A model generated the notes under the pieces. It saw nothing but the letters and a program-made list of their open reading frames with translations, was not told the origin of the DNA and ran no database searches. Of a DNA stretch of 64,000 nucleotides, positions 32,020 to 43,234 are shown one piece after another. The translations under genes were made by a program, and so were the position numbers. Source of the DNA: Chrysoperla carnea (lineage: Eukaryota > Arthropoda > Insecta > Neuroptera > Chrysopidae); NCBI RefSeq assembly GCF_905475395.1, contig NC_058337.1, positions 12,140,983 to 12,204,982 on the forward strand. The letters run 5' to 3'. Position 1 is the first letter of the stretch. Each line of letters begins with the position of its first letter.

Positions 32020-32730
32020 CTTTATTGTAGATTTTCTATCTTTTTTGTATAATATTGTATTGACTGAGTTAATTGTTGAAATAATATGTATAGACAGTGA
32101 TGATTACGCAATCGTTTTTGATTACGATGATAACGCAATGTAAGTAAAGAAAGATTACACAACTCTAACACAAACAAGTGAAAACAAACAATTGACTGAG
32201 TTAATTGTTGAAATACCATGCATAGTCAGTGTTGATTTCTTTATCACATAACACATACAAACATGTGACTCATACATAACTGATAATCAAGTATAGTACA
32301 TATTATAAAATTTCCGCTTAATTGGCGCCCTCACTTGTGAACGGTGATGTTTACGAAAAAATGTTTCAAACAAAAGTTGTTTAATTTTTGATAAGGAACA
32401 TTTTTTACATTTAAACTTTTGTTTTATCTCTAACGGTTTACATTGACCTATGATGCTTATTTACGAACTCGACCTCACTTTTTACGTCCTGAGTACGCTG
32501 TAAAAATTTCAGCTTGATATCTTTTTTCGTTTTTGAGTAATCGTGTCCACAGACGGACGGACGGACAACCGGAAGTGGACTAATTAGGTGATTTTATGAA
32601 CACCTATTCCAAAATTTTGTTCGTAGCATCAATATTTTTAAGCGTTACAAACTTGGGACTAAACTTAGTATACCTTGCATATTACATATATGCATGGTAT
32701 AATAAACTTAGTATACCTTGCATATTACAT
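32020..32730 (+). repeat. CGGAC-family repeat copy interrupted by the LTR element
   Basis: Begins with TTGACTGAGTTAATTGTTGAAAT (twice, the second at about 32193) and contains CGCCCTCACTTGTGAACGG, ACATTTAAACTTTTGTT, ACGAACTCGACCTCACTTTT, CAGACGGACGGACGGACAAC and GCGTTACAAACTTGGGACTA. Its last bases (TATATGCATGGTATAA) are found on the far side of the LTR element at about 37417-37432. Confidence 0.8.
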
Positions 32731-34506
32731 TGAGACGATACTCATATTTTGGTTTCACACATGGAGTTCGGCTTAGGCTACATTATACCCACCGAACAAA
32801 AAAAAAGAAAAAATTTACAAAAAATTTACAAAAAAAAAAAACAAAAAAAAAAACAAAATGTCAGTAAAATATTTAAAATTTATTTAAAATTAAAATACAA
32901 TTTTTTTTCATTACAATCATAAAAATAAAAAAATGGCCGAAAGTGGATACCCGGATAGCCAGGCACACGACGCACAAACAGAGAATCGCACGCAGCATCG
33001 CAGGCGGTAAACACGGCGCGAAAGGTCGTGATTGGATCACGGCGGCACCAGGCACTAATAAAACAAAAAAACAATGAGTCAACAAATGACCTGATGGTTT
33101 CTTGATGAAAAAAAATACTTTACTTCAACCTTTGCATCGAGCAAGTTAAGAGCTCGGAATATATTCATTCGTGGTGGATTAAAATTAACCAATCGACGAC
33201 GATCATTAAACAAATAAAATAAAATCGAACATAAATTAAAACTGGACCAACATCGTGTTATAGTTAATGAATCGACAACGAATGATTAAATAGGAACAAT
33301 AAAACAAAAACAAATTAAAATAAAAACGATAAATATTCACGTGGAGTACCTGCTGATACAAGTTTCGAGTGGACGACCGCATGGTTATTTCATCTTTTGT
33401 TGTTTGGAAACTCAACATCGCCCATCAGCGGCAACACCACCGCATGCAGGCCGATTCGATCAACACAAATTATGGAAGAAAATCTGGTATACCTCGAGGA
33501 TCACCCAGTGATTCCGCTGTGTGCTGCTGCGTTCTCTCCTGGCCGTCCGGTTGTTCAACCCCGGTTCCATTCATGAAGGACTATGTAAGTTGTATTTATC
33601 TTTTTCCTCCTTATCAATTAATTTGCCTACCAAAGGACATAATCTAAAATAAATGGGAAAAGTGACGTTAATAAAAGGTTGGAGGTTTTAACAAACATTT
33701 TAAATTTAGGAAATAATATTAGTTAAGTTTTTTTTAATGCGTGGTGATTCCTGGTGGATCTATTAGTCAAGCTGTCGAGTGGCCCTTGTCAATTTGGTGC
33801 TGGCCAATAGCCGCCTATTAACGACAAGGGTCAGCCACTCTCCATTTCGCGGCGCTAGGTGGTGGTGAAGACGATCTAAATTGAATCGAAGACCCATACA
33901 CCTCGCCCGTGCTGTTGCGGCAAATGGCTCTTGTCCGAATATACATACATATTTTTATTCAACAAAAAATAATATAATAAATGTCTGTATGCGCTTTTAA
34001 TTTGGAAGGAAATTCACCAGGAACCACTGTTGTCAATGTTAGTACTAACGTATGTCCCCTTTTAAACAAATATTAAATTTTTTTTTTAATTTTTTTTCAA
34101 ATACAAAATTCTTAGGTTAGGTGTCAAAATAAATTATGCTAAGTGTTTATTTTTGTTTACTATACATTTGATAAAAAAAAAATATAAATAAATAAAATAA
34201 AATTGTGAATAGCAGAAACATTAAAGGAAATTTTACAAAAAAAAATTAAATAAACATAATTGAATTTAATTGAGATCACTTACGTTTTTTTTTTGTTAAT
34301 CCAATCGTCGACACACAACACGTTGTATTCAATATCACTATTGACACTTTAAGTTGTAGTACAGTAGAGCCAACTTCACATAACTAATACTGATTTAGTA
34401 GATCCTCGCTTGAATTTACGCGCCATAGCCCGTCCGATCAACAAAAGACTTCCACTGCGAGACCCTTCATATATTCGTTTCTCTAACTAAATTGAGAATC
34501 GTTTTA
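32731..34506. repeat. 5' LTR (1776 bp)
   Basis: Contains the hairpin arms GAGTGGCCCTTGTC (33777-33790) and GACAAGGGTCAGCCACTC (33823-33840), and a consensus splice donor (TATGTAAGT, GT at 33585) in a GC-richer part. Short frames here recur identically in the 3' LTR and are not separate genes. Confidence 0.92.
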
Positions 34507-34524
34507 TGGTAGCATAGCGTATGG
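34507..34524 (+). promoter_or_regulatory. Primer-binding site
   Basis: TGGTAGCATAGCGTATGG starts with TGG (complement of tRNA 3' CCA) immediately after the 5' LTR. The priming tRNA cannot be named without a search. Confidence 0.7.
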
Positions 34525-34714
34525 TAAATGGCGTAATTTTCAATCGTCGTTATCTAAGACAACTTGAAAATGAACAACGTATTAATTGTATAATCTTATA
34601 AAATTAAAATTTTCTTCAATTACTTTTAACTTTAATTAAGCTTAATTCTACAAATCCTTTTCTGTTTTCTATAACACTTACATATACAATCGTTGAACAA
34701 TCGCGGAGTCTAAC

Positions 34715-34994
34715 ATGCCGGACACCAGGAGCGGACGCATATTCACACCCGCCAGTACCCATCGCACCGACGCCAACTACAGTAGTCAACCAACTTCCAT
34801 GGCTCGATTTCACGACGGCGTCTTCAACATCGACATCAACAACAGCTACCACAGCCTCAACGTCAACAGCCCCACCAACTTCGACACATCAATCTCCTCC
34901 ATCACGTGTGTTTAACCCTATAAGAACCCAAACCGAACTTAGTGCTGACATGCTGACAACCAACACCGTCTTCAGGCCATGGAGAACCAATTAA
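34715..34994 (+). pseudogene. gag-like remnant of the LTR element
   Basis: A 66-codon frame starts MPDTRSGRIFTPASTHRTD. An overlapping frame continues SRVFNPIRTQTELSADML and ends RPWRTN at about 34994. The Thr/Ser/Pro-rich N-terminus and position after the primer site suit gag, but no zinc knuckle or capsid motif is visible. Confidence 0.4.
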
Positions 34995-35106
34995 TAAATA
35001 TGGGTGAGTGGTTATGTAGTCTAAGCCGAAATATTCTCCAATCGCCCCACGCTCAGGGTCATTACAAAACCTCCAAAAACAAAAAAAAAAACCTTTAGAA
35101 ACCCTA

Positions 35107-35527
35107 TCACCTTCTGATGACGCTAAATTTCACCTTTTGGACGAAGTGCCCCAAAGCCTTGCCTCTCTGCGAAAACATCAGGAAGAAGATGAAAAGCATA
35201 GACTCATCCTCTCCAGAATTGAATCTGGAGAGGATGTCATAGGTTATGCCCTCAAATCTGACGTCCTGGTGGAACTCGTGGGGAAGCATCGCCTAAGAAA
35301 ATTTCCGTCCCCAAAGCCGTGCCTCTCTGCGAAAACATCAGGAGGAAGATGAAGAGCATAGACTCATCCTCTCCAGAATTGAATCTGGGGAAGATGTCAC
35401 AGGATATGCCCTCAAATCTGACCTCCTGGTGAAACTCGTGGGGAAACATCGCCTAAGACGAATTTCCGTCCCCAAAGCCATCAGAAACATAATAATGTCC
35501 CTTTACCACGTCACCAATCTCATGTGA
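35107..35527 (+). pseudogene. pol remnant: RNase H-integrase junction, with internal 160-bp duplication
   Basis: Frames read SLASLRKHQEEDEKHRLILS, GYALKSDVLVELVGKHRLRR and ISVPKAIRNIIMSLYHVTN, matching the linker and the beginning of the integrase zinc-binding domain of Ty3/gypsy pol ('l...Q..D......y.l.d..L......r..vVP...r..il..yH'). It stops at 35527 before the second His and Cys pair. 35149-35308 is repeated as 35309-35469; 160 bp is not a multiple of three, so the duplication also breaks the frame. Confidence 0.6.
35149..35469 (+). repeat. 160-bp tandem duplication inside the LTR element
   Basis: Both copies begin CCCCAAAGCC and include CTCTGCGAAAACATCAGGA and CTCATCCTCTCCAGAATTGA. They differ at about ten positions, so the duplication is older than this insertion and probably belongs to the family. 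Confidence 0.9.
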
Positions 35528-35626
35528 GCTCGAGTGCGTAGACAACTCGTACGCGATATAAAGCCCACATTGAAGCGTTAAGCCCTATAATGAAAGAGTA
35601 GAGGAAATGCCGTAGCATTTTAGCCA

Positions 35627-35637
35627 GTGGGGGTGGA
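35627..35637 (+). promoter_or_regulatory. Polypurine tract
   Basis: GTGGGGGTGGA lies directly before the 3' LTR, the expected site of plus-strand priming. Confidence 0.6.
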
Positions 35638-37414
35638 TGAGACGATACTCATATTTTGGTTTCACACATGGAGTTCGGCTTAGGCTACATTATACCCACC
35701 GAACAAAAAAAAAGAAAAAATTTACAAAAAATTTACAAAAAAAAAAAAACAAAAAAAAAAACAAAATGTCAGTAAAATATTTAAAATTTATTTAAAATTA
35801 AAATACAATTTTTTTTCATTACAATCATAAAAATAAAAAAATGGCCGAAAGTGGATACCCGGATAGCCAGGCACACGACGCACAAACAGAGAATCGCACG
35901 CAGCATCGCAGGCGGTAAACACGGCGCGAAAGGTCGTGATTGGATCACGGCGGCACCAGGCACTAATAAAACAAAAAAACAATGAGTCAACAAATGACCT
36001 GATGGTTTCTTGATGAAAAAAAATACTTTACTTCAACCTTTGCATCGAGCAAGTTAAGAGCTCGGAATATATTCATTCGTGGTGGATTAAAATTAACCAA
36101 TCGACGACGATCATTAAACAAATAAAATAAAATCGAACATAAATTAAAACTGGACCAACATCGTGTTATAGTTAATGAATCGACAACGAATGATTAAATA
36201 GGAACAATAAAACAAAAACAAATTAAAATAAAAACGATAAATATTCACGTGGAGTACCTGCTGATACAAGTTTCGAGTGGACGACCGCATGGTTATTTCA
36301 TCTTTTGTTGTTTGGAAACTCAACATCGCCCATCAGCGGCAACACCACCGCATGCAGGCCGATTCGATCAACACAAATTATGGAAGAAAATCTGGTATAC
36401 CTCGAGGATCACCCAGTGATTCCGCTGTGTGCTGCTGCGTTCTCTCCTGGCCGTCCGGTTGTTCAACCCCGGTTCCATTCATGAAGGACTATGTAAGTTG
36501 TATTTATCTTTTTCCTCCTTATCAATTAATTTGCCTACCAAAGGACATAATCTAAAATAAATGGGAAAAGTGACGTTAATAAAAGGTTGGAGGTTTTAAC
36601 AAACATTTTAAATTTAGGAAATAATATTAGTTAAGTTTTTTTTAATGCGTGGTGATTCCTGGTGGATCTATTAGTCAAGCTGTCGAGTGGCCCTTGTCAA
36701 TTTGGTGCTGGCCAATAGCCGCCTATTAACGACAAGGGTCAGCCACTCTCCATTTCGCGGCGCTAGGTGGTGGTGAAGACGATCTAAATTGAATCGAAGA
36801 CCCATACACCTCGCCCGTGCTGTTGCGGCAAATGGCTCTTGTCCGAATATACATACATATTTTTATTCAACAAAAAATAATATAATAAATGTCTGTATGC
36901 GCTTTTAATTTGGAAGGAAATTCACCAGGAACCACTGTTGTCAATGTTAGTACTAACGTATGTCCCCTTTTAAACAAATATTAAATTTTTTTTTTAATTT
37001 TTTTTCAAATACAAAATTCTTAGGTTAGGTGTCAAAATAAATTATGCTAAGTGTTTATTTTTGTTTACTATACATTTGATAAAAAAAAAATATAAATAAA
37101 TAAAATAAAATTGTGAATAGCAGAAACATTAAAGGAAATTTTACAAAAAAAAATTAAATAAACATAATTGAATTTAATTGAGATCACTTACGTTTTTTTT
37201 TTGTTAATCCAATCGTCGACACACAACACGTTGTATTCAATATCACTATTGACACTTTAAGTTGTAGTACAGTAGAGCCAACTTCACATAACTAATACTG
37301 ATTTAGTAGATCCTCGCTTGAATTTACGCGCCATAGCCCGTCCGATCAACAAAAGACTTCCACTGCGAGACCCTTCATATATTCGTTTCTCTAACTAAAT
37401 TGAGAATCGTTTTA
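35638..37414. repeat. 3' LTR (1777 bp)
   Basis: Near-identical copy of 32731-34506. The hairpin recurs at 36685-36748. Confidence 0.92.
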
Positions 37415-37721
37415 ACATATATGCATGGTATAACAATTTCTTACAAGGATTTTTAAAAACCTTGTAGGTAACTCAATAAGTATTTAATATTCCGTAGGTA
37501 TACCAACATATGGAATACATATGGATATCGACTACACTTGATATGATATTATATTGACATTTAACCTATTAAATAAAGGTCATTTCTAAAAGCTGTGCAT
37601 ATTATTTATTCATTCTGATTATGATGATTATACAGTTAAATAATAAAATGAGCCAAACCTGTAAAATAAAAGAATGCAAAATCAAATTACACATGAATTA
37701 GTAATTGAATTAAAAATCGCA

Positions 37722-38290
37722 TAGTTTTTATACCATGCATATATGTAATATGCAAGGTATACTAAGTTTAGTCCCAAGTTTGTAACGCTTAAAAATATTG
37801 ATGCCACGCACAAAATTTTGCTATAGGTGTTCATAGAATCACCTAATTAGTCCATTTCCGGTTGTCCGTCCGTCCGTCTGTGGACACGATAACTCAAAAA
37901 CGAAAAAAGATATCGAGCTGAAATTTTTACAGCGTACTCAGGACGTAAAAAAAGAGGTCGAGTTCGTAAATGAGCATCATAGGTCAATTGGGTCTTGGGT
38001 CCGTAGAAACCATCTTGTAAACCGTTAGAGATAGAACAAAAGTTTAAATGTAAAAAATGTTCCTTATCAAAAAATAAACAACTTTTGCTTGAAACATTTT
38101 TTCGTAAACATCACTGTTTACCCGTGAGGGCGCCAATTAGGCGGAAATTTTATAATATGTACTATACTTGATTATCAGTTATGTATATGTCACATGCATG
38201 TATGTGTTATGTGATAAAGAAATCAACACTGACTATGCATGGTATTTCAACAATTAATTTAGTCAATTGTTTGTTTTTACTTGTAATATG
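37722..38290 (-). repeat. CGGAC-family repeat, inverted copy
   Basis: Starts TATACCATGCATATATGTAA and runs through TTTAGTCCCAAGTTTGTAAC, CCGGTTGTCCGTCCGTCCG, AAACCGTTAGAGATAGAACA to CAATTAATTTAGTCAATTGT. The family has complementary short ends (TTATACCATGCATATATG) but no coding potential. Confidence 0.85.
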
Positions 38291-38560
38291 CATAAAAATA
38301 ATAACTGACTAAGAAAATTAAACAAAAGAAAAGGAATACCGCCTAAAAAATAAGATAAACCTGGGAATATTAGGTATAAATGTACTTAGGATCATCCTAA
38401 ATAAGAATTATTAATAAAGGCCACTTATCCAAATATACGCTTCTGAAAGTAATAAAAGAGCTTAAAATTAAACTTAATAGTAATCATTACGTCAAATTTG
38501 ATCAATAATTCAAATCTCATATTGTTGCAAATTTAATCTACTTAGAAAAAAATTAGATGA

Positions 38561-39216
38561 AACAAGTGAAAACAAACAATTGACTGAGTTAATTGTTGAA
38601 ATACCATGTATAGGCAGTGTTGATAACTCTGTCACATTTCACATACATACATATCTGACATATTTAACTGATATTCTCATATAATGCGCAAGTGTTGATG
38701 CGCAATTGTTTTTTTGACGTCACGTAAATAACAAAAGATATTCACTTTGATATTCCTATATTAATACATACTATAAAATTTGTATGTAATTAACGCCCTC
38801 GTGGGTAAACAGTGATGTTTACAAAAAAATGTTTCAAACAAAAGTTGTTTATTTTTTTGTAAGGAACATTTTTTACATTTAAACTTTTATTCTATCTCTA
38901 ACGGTTTACAAGATGGGTACTACGGACCCATGACCCAATTGACCCATGTTGCTCATTTACGAACTTGACCTCACTTTTTACGTCCTAAGCACGCTGTAAA
39001 AAGTTCAGCTTGATATCTCTTTTCGTTTTTGAGTAATCGTGACCACAGACGGACGGCCGGACGGCCGGACGGACGGACAACCGGAAATGGATTAATTAGG
39101 TGATTTTATGAACACCTATACCAATTTTTTTTTTTGTAGCATCAATATTTTTAGGCGTTACAAACTTGGGACTAAACTTATAATACTATGTATATTTCAT
39201 ATATACATGGTATAAA
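38561..39216 (+). repeat. CGGAC-family repeat, full-length-looking copy
   Basis: Runs from CAAGTGAAAACAAACAATTG through CGGACGGCCGGACGGCCGGA (an expanded CGGA run at 39050-39077) to ATATATACATGGTATAA. Length about 655 bp. Confidence 0.85.
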
Positions 39217-39299
39217 AGTACTTAAGAAACTAGCCCTTCAGGGTTATAATCGCCCGAAATCTAAAATGAAGCCGAAATTTACACGTGTTTTTTTCAATT

Positions 39300-39697
39300 T
39301 TTGACTAATGTATGCCCTCGTGAGTAAACGGTAACGTTTACAAAAAAATATTTCAAACAAAAGTTGTTTATTTTTTGATAAGGAATATTATTGCATTTAA
39401 ACTTTTGTTCTATCTCTAACGGTTTACAAGATCGGTTTACAAGAGAGACCCAATTGCCATTTGTTGCTCATTTACGAACTCGAATTCACTATTTACGTCC
39501 TGAGTGCGCTGTAAAAATTTAAGCTTGATATCTTTTTTCGTTTTTGAATTATCGGCGGGCGGACAACCAAAAATGGACTACTTATGATTCTATGAACATC
39601 TATACCAAAATTTTGTTGGTAGCATCAACATTTTTAAGCGTTACAAACTTGGGACTAAACTTAATATACTATGTATATCTCATATATGCATGGTATA
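39300..39697 (+). repeat. CGGAC-family repeat, 5'-truncated copy
   Basis: Starts at GCCCTCGTGAGTAAACGGTA and ends CATATATGCATGGTATAA. The CGGAC run is mostly lost (GGCGGGCGGACAACC). The 62-codon frame at 39544 is a translation of this repeat. Confidence 0.85.
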
Positions 39698-39961
39698 AAA
39701 ATGGTTACCTAGGAACCAATTTTAAGTTTTAACACATTTTTTAAAATCATCCATTAAAATCATAATAATTAGAAATGTATTTAGGCGCCTGCTGTACTAA
39801 TCATATATGAAATTTGGTTAAAAGTATAATTAAACGTAAAAGTACAAATGAATTTAAATATTTTTAATTACCACACTATTATTAACCATTTTTATATTCT
39901 TCAAATAATGAAAGTGAGTCAAGTTTATGAGGTTAAATTGTGTATTTATTATATATTAATA

Positions 39962-40727
39962 CTAGCTGACCCGGCAAACGTTGTTTTGCCATATAAATAA
40001 TTTCCTAGTAATTTCTAGTGTAGACAAAAAATAGCTTACTTATTGTAAGTATGTATGTATGTTAGAATGTGTATATTGTATGTATGTAAGAATGTGGTAT
40101 ATGCGTGAAATAAGCATGAAGCGCTGTGAACGATGAGGGAATATAAAAATAACAAAAGGCAAACATTATTTTTAAGGTATTATAATTTATTCCTTAAAAT
40201 TATATATCATTAATAATTAAACAATTACGACAGTAACACTATTAAACAATATCAATCTCTTAATGCTATAGCGTGAACAATATTTAGGGAGTAAGAAAGA
40301 AAGGGGACCGGCTTCGTTTTCATCCCTACTCCTTGCTGTTTACTGGGTCAGAAGTGACACCTGTAGACATCTGGCGGGGATAACTAATTAAATGACGATT
40401 GATCAGTTTTCGACCGGAGAGGAAAAATGATTAAATTACTAAAATGGCTATTAAAAAATAAGGGTTGATCGTAGAAGGGTGAAAATTGAGGATTGTATGT
40501 ATTTTTGTATGTTGTATCATAAAAAAAGAGAAATTAAAAATTTTGTCTAAAAAATAAAAAAAAAAATTTAGGGGTGGACTACCCCTAACATTTAGGGGGA
40601 TGAAAAATAGATGTTGGCCGATTCTCAGGCCTACCCAATATGCACACAAAATTTCATCAAAATCGGTCAAGCCGTTTCGGAGGAGTATGGCAACGAAAAC
40701 TGTGACACGTGAATTTTATATATTAGA
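39962..40727 (-). mobile_element. Non-autonomous Helitron 1 (766 bp)
   Basis: On the minus strand the 5' end is TCTAATATATAAAATTCACG and the 3' end is a hairpin (GGCAAAACAACGTTTGCC) followed by GGGTCAGCTAG. The base before TC is A and the base after CTAG is T, the Helitron A/T insertion rule with no target duplication. No Rep/helicase frame. The segment near the 5' end (CGAAACGGCTTGACCGATTT) is a widespread insect Helitron sequence. Confidence 0.78.
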
Positions 40728-40994
40728 TTACACAACAATATAAACACATAATAATAATAACAATATAATATGTATACGTATATTATATTAAAATGAGAAT
40801 ATAACATCTTAAATCTATATATATAAAAAGAGAGTGTTTGTTTGTATGTCCCCGATTTTCCCTAAAACTAACCATTGACCTTCGGTAGGGGATTATGTCA
40901 TTGGGTAGCCCTTAGGCTCCCATTGTGAATAAGGGAGTTTGGTGGGGGTGGAATTAAAAATGATCTAGAAATTCATAGAAAATAGTTTAAAAAA

Positions 40995-41174
40995 TAGTTC
41001 TAATAATTTTCAATAGATGGCGTCACTGTCAATAGTACAATTTTCACTAGGTGGCGCTACTGGCGCAAATGTCTTTCGATTTTTTAGTTCTAATAATTTT
41101 CAATAGATGGCGCCACTGTCAATAGTACAATTTTCACTAGATGGCGCTACTGGCGCAAATGTCTTTCGATTTTT
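40995..41174 (+). repeat. 90-bp tandem duplication in Helitron 2
   Basis: Two copies share CAATAGATGGCG.CACTGTCA, ATAGTACAATTTTCACTAG and TGGCGCAAATGTCTTTCGAT, differing at two or three bases. Confidence 0.9.
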
Positions 41175-41179
41175 CTCGA

Positions 41180-41520
41180 AAATTCTGGAATGTTCCATGG
41201 ATTTCTATCGAATTTTCTAGAATTTTCTCAAACATTCTGGAATGTTCTATGGATTTCTATCGAATTTTCTAGAACTTTCTAGAATATTCTCGAATGTTGT
41301 ATGGATTTTTATTGAATTTTATCAAACTTTCTCGAACAATCTGGAATGTTCCATGGGTTTCTGTCGAATTTTCTAGAATTTTCTCGAACATTCTGGAATG
41401 TTCTATGGATTTCTATCGAATTTTCTAGAATTTTCTCGAACTTTCTGGAATGTTCTATGGATTTCTATCGAATTTTCTAGAACTTTCTCGAATATTCTGG
41501 AATGTTCCATGGGTTTCTAT
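41180..41520 (+). repeat. Minisatellite, unit about 52 bp, seven copies
   Basis: The word TTCTGGAATGTTC or a near variant recurs at 41184, 41234, 41286, 41339, 41391, 41443 and 41496, each followed by ATGG.TTTCTATCGAATTTT. Confidence 0.9.
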
Positions 41521-41727
41521 CGATCTTTCCCTTACTTTTCCGTACACACAGAGAGTGTAGACATAATATTGGGATCGGCCAAAAAAATCTTACTGTTCCG
41601 TACACACAGAGAGAATTAAAAAAAAGTCTTTCATTTAACAATTTTGATATTTAAAGGTGCAAAAACAACCCAGCGAAGCGGGTTTAACAGCTAGTAATAT
41701 TATAAATATAAAAAAATGATTGACTAC

Positions 41728-41752
41728 AATAATAATAATAATAATAATAATA
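41728..41752 (+). repeat. (AAT)n microsatellite
   Basis: Eight consecutive AAT units directly downstream of Helitron 2. Confidence 0.9.
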
Positions 41753-41939
41753 GTATAATACTTTTACATATGCATTATATACTTGTTTGAAACAATAACC
41801 TGTGGCCCTCATTTGCCCTAACAGTCAAGCGGAACAAATATTGTATATTAGTGCATAAAGTCCATCTACATACAAAATACGATTCAATTCTTCATTTATT
41901 TTATGTTTAGCACAATAAAACTAAATATCTAATATAAAA

Positions 41940-42125
41940 AAATTAATGCATCTTTGAAATTTTCTACAATTGTTTATTAGGGTGTAAACACTTCGTAAAT
42001 ATTAGTCGACTTCTCAGGGGCGTACCTAACCCCCTTTTGGGGAAAGGGGTGCAGATGGTGATTTAATCAGTTTCTTACAAATTACAAAAAAATATTTTCG
42101 TTTATTTTTTGACTTTCTAGCTTCA
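41940..42125 (+). repeat. Dispersed repeat shared with intron 2
   Basis: Matches 18545-18680: GCATCTTT..AAATTT, GTTTATTAGG.TGTA, GACTTCTCAG, TTTAATCAGTTT, TACAAATTACAAAAAAA. Confidence 0.7.
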
Positions 42126-42853
42126 AAATTGACCGAGATATGCCAATTTTGAAGGGATTTGACAAAAACCAATGAAATAATTTTTTTAAATGTTTTTCAA
42201 AATAATATAATCGAATGAAATCAGTTGATATCCCTTCTTAAGTTGAATATTATTAAATGAAATTTACTCATATCTACTGATTATCATTGGCTGCTGGTTA
42301 TCAAATAATATTCAGTGAATGAACAAATTTATCAATTTTTGTCATACCTGTAGCGCCCAAATTAGGGCTCAGATCCAAAATTGGTAAATAACTTTTTCTA
42401 TCGTCTTTATGAGCTTATTCTGTAGGCCCACGATCTGCAGTCAATTGCAGAACACCGTGTATATGTGTGTATGAAATAATGCTTCAAAAATGCTTTAGAT
42501 AAATGTATGATAATATTTTTCTTATACACATTGCTTATTGTATATATATGTATGTACTCTCTCATACTCATTGATGTAGGATGCGAAATGTTTTAGAGAA
42601 CGGATTGTATATTTCTATATACATTTTGTAAACTTTAAAATTATACATCGGATTCATTGTTTTTAGACCAGGAGTGGCGACCAGCAGGGGTGTCGAACCT
42701 TTTTGTATCAGCGTGTCAGTTTGATGAGGCCATGGCGTGCCGCAAATAATTTTGATTTTGTGATTGTTGGGAAAATAATAATAGGTACTAAATACTAGCA
42801 ACGCAGAAGCGCAGTTCAATATACGCGTACATCAATGTAACATTAGTATATCA

Positions 42854-43085
42854 TTAACAGCAATTAACAGTTAACAGTTGTAGATCAGATGTCAAATAAT
42901 TTATATCAGGGTTGTAAAATGTTACTTTTAACAGAAGAAGGCATGCTGAACTGGAGTCATCTGTCAAACGGTTTCTAAGCGTGTCTTTAATGTTAATCAT
43001 CCCCGAAAGCAATGACTTGCAGGCAGAGGTAGATGAAAATGTAGTTAAAATAGCACGAGCCAGTTTCTTCAAATAGTAAAATGTG
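42854..43085 (-). pseudogene. hAT transposase C-terminal dimerisation domain fragment
   Basis: The minus-strand frame reads LKKLARAILTTFSSTSACKS, LLSGMINIKDTLRNRLTDDS and YNPDINYLTSDLQ. It matches the hAT dimerisation block of the GTF2IRD2/ZMYM group ('a...l..FgSTy.CE..FS.mn.iK...RsrLtd..l...l'), with SAC for the usual LCE. Confidence 0.8.
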
Positions 43086-43234
43086 TCCGGTAATGAATTC
43101 TATGTTTCAAGAATTCTGTTTTTGGCATTTTTTACTTATATTGATTACCAATCTTCCTATTTCAATTAATTCCAACTCTGAATTATCTTATCTTTAATAT
43201 CGTAACATCAAAAAGTGAGGTATGCTAATCAGAC

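Larger units (their letters stand above)
32731..37414. mobile_element. LTR retrotransposon, Ty3/gypsy-like, non-autonomous
   Basis: Two direct repeats of about 1776 bp (32731-34506 and 35638-37414) start TGAGACGATACTC and end CGTTTTA. The flanking host repeat gives a 4-bp target duplication ACAT (32727-32730 and 37415-37418). A primer-binding site begins directly after the 5' LTR and a G/A-rich tract directly precedes the 3' LTR. The LTRs look the same except for one A in a poly(A) run, so insertion is recent. Only 1.13 kb lies between them and protease, reverse transcriptase and most of integrase are missing, so it depends on a relative for movement. Family placement rests on a small integrase piece. 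Confidence 0.9.
40814..41694 (+). mobile_element. Non-autonomous Helitron 2 (881 bp)
   Basis: The 5' end TCTATATATATAAAAAGAGA is preceded by A. The 3' end CAGCGAAGCGGGTTTAACAG then CTAG is followed by T. The interior carries a 90-bp duplication (40995-41174) and a 52-bp minisatellite (41180-41520). No coding capacity; the open frame at 41398 is only the minisatellite. Confidence 0.8.

Noticed and set aside
33369-36555. Identical 92-codon frames in the two LTRs as duplicated genes
   Set aside because: They are copies only because the LTRs are copies; there is no motif, and the frame crosses the predicted splice donor.
39544-39732. 62-codon frame with a hydrophobic stretch (possible small membrane protein)
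   Set aside because: It is a translation of the CGGAC-family dispersed repeat and is not open in the sister copies.
41398-41619. 73-codon frame with repeated FSRTF words
   Set aside because: It is only the 52-bp Helitron minisatellite read in one frame.
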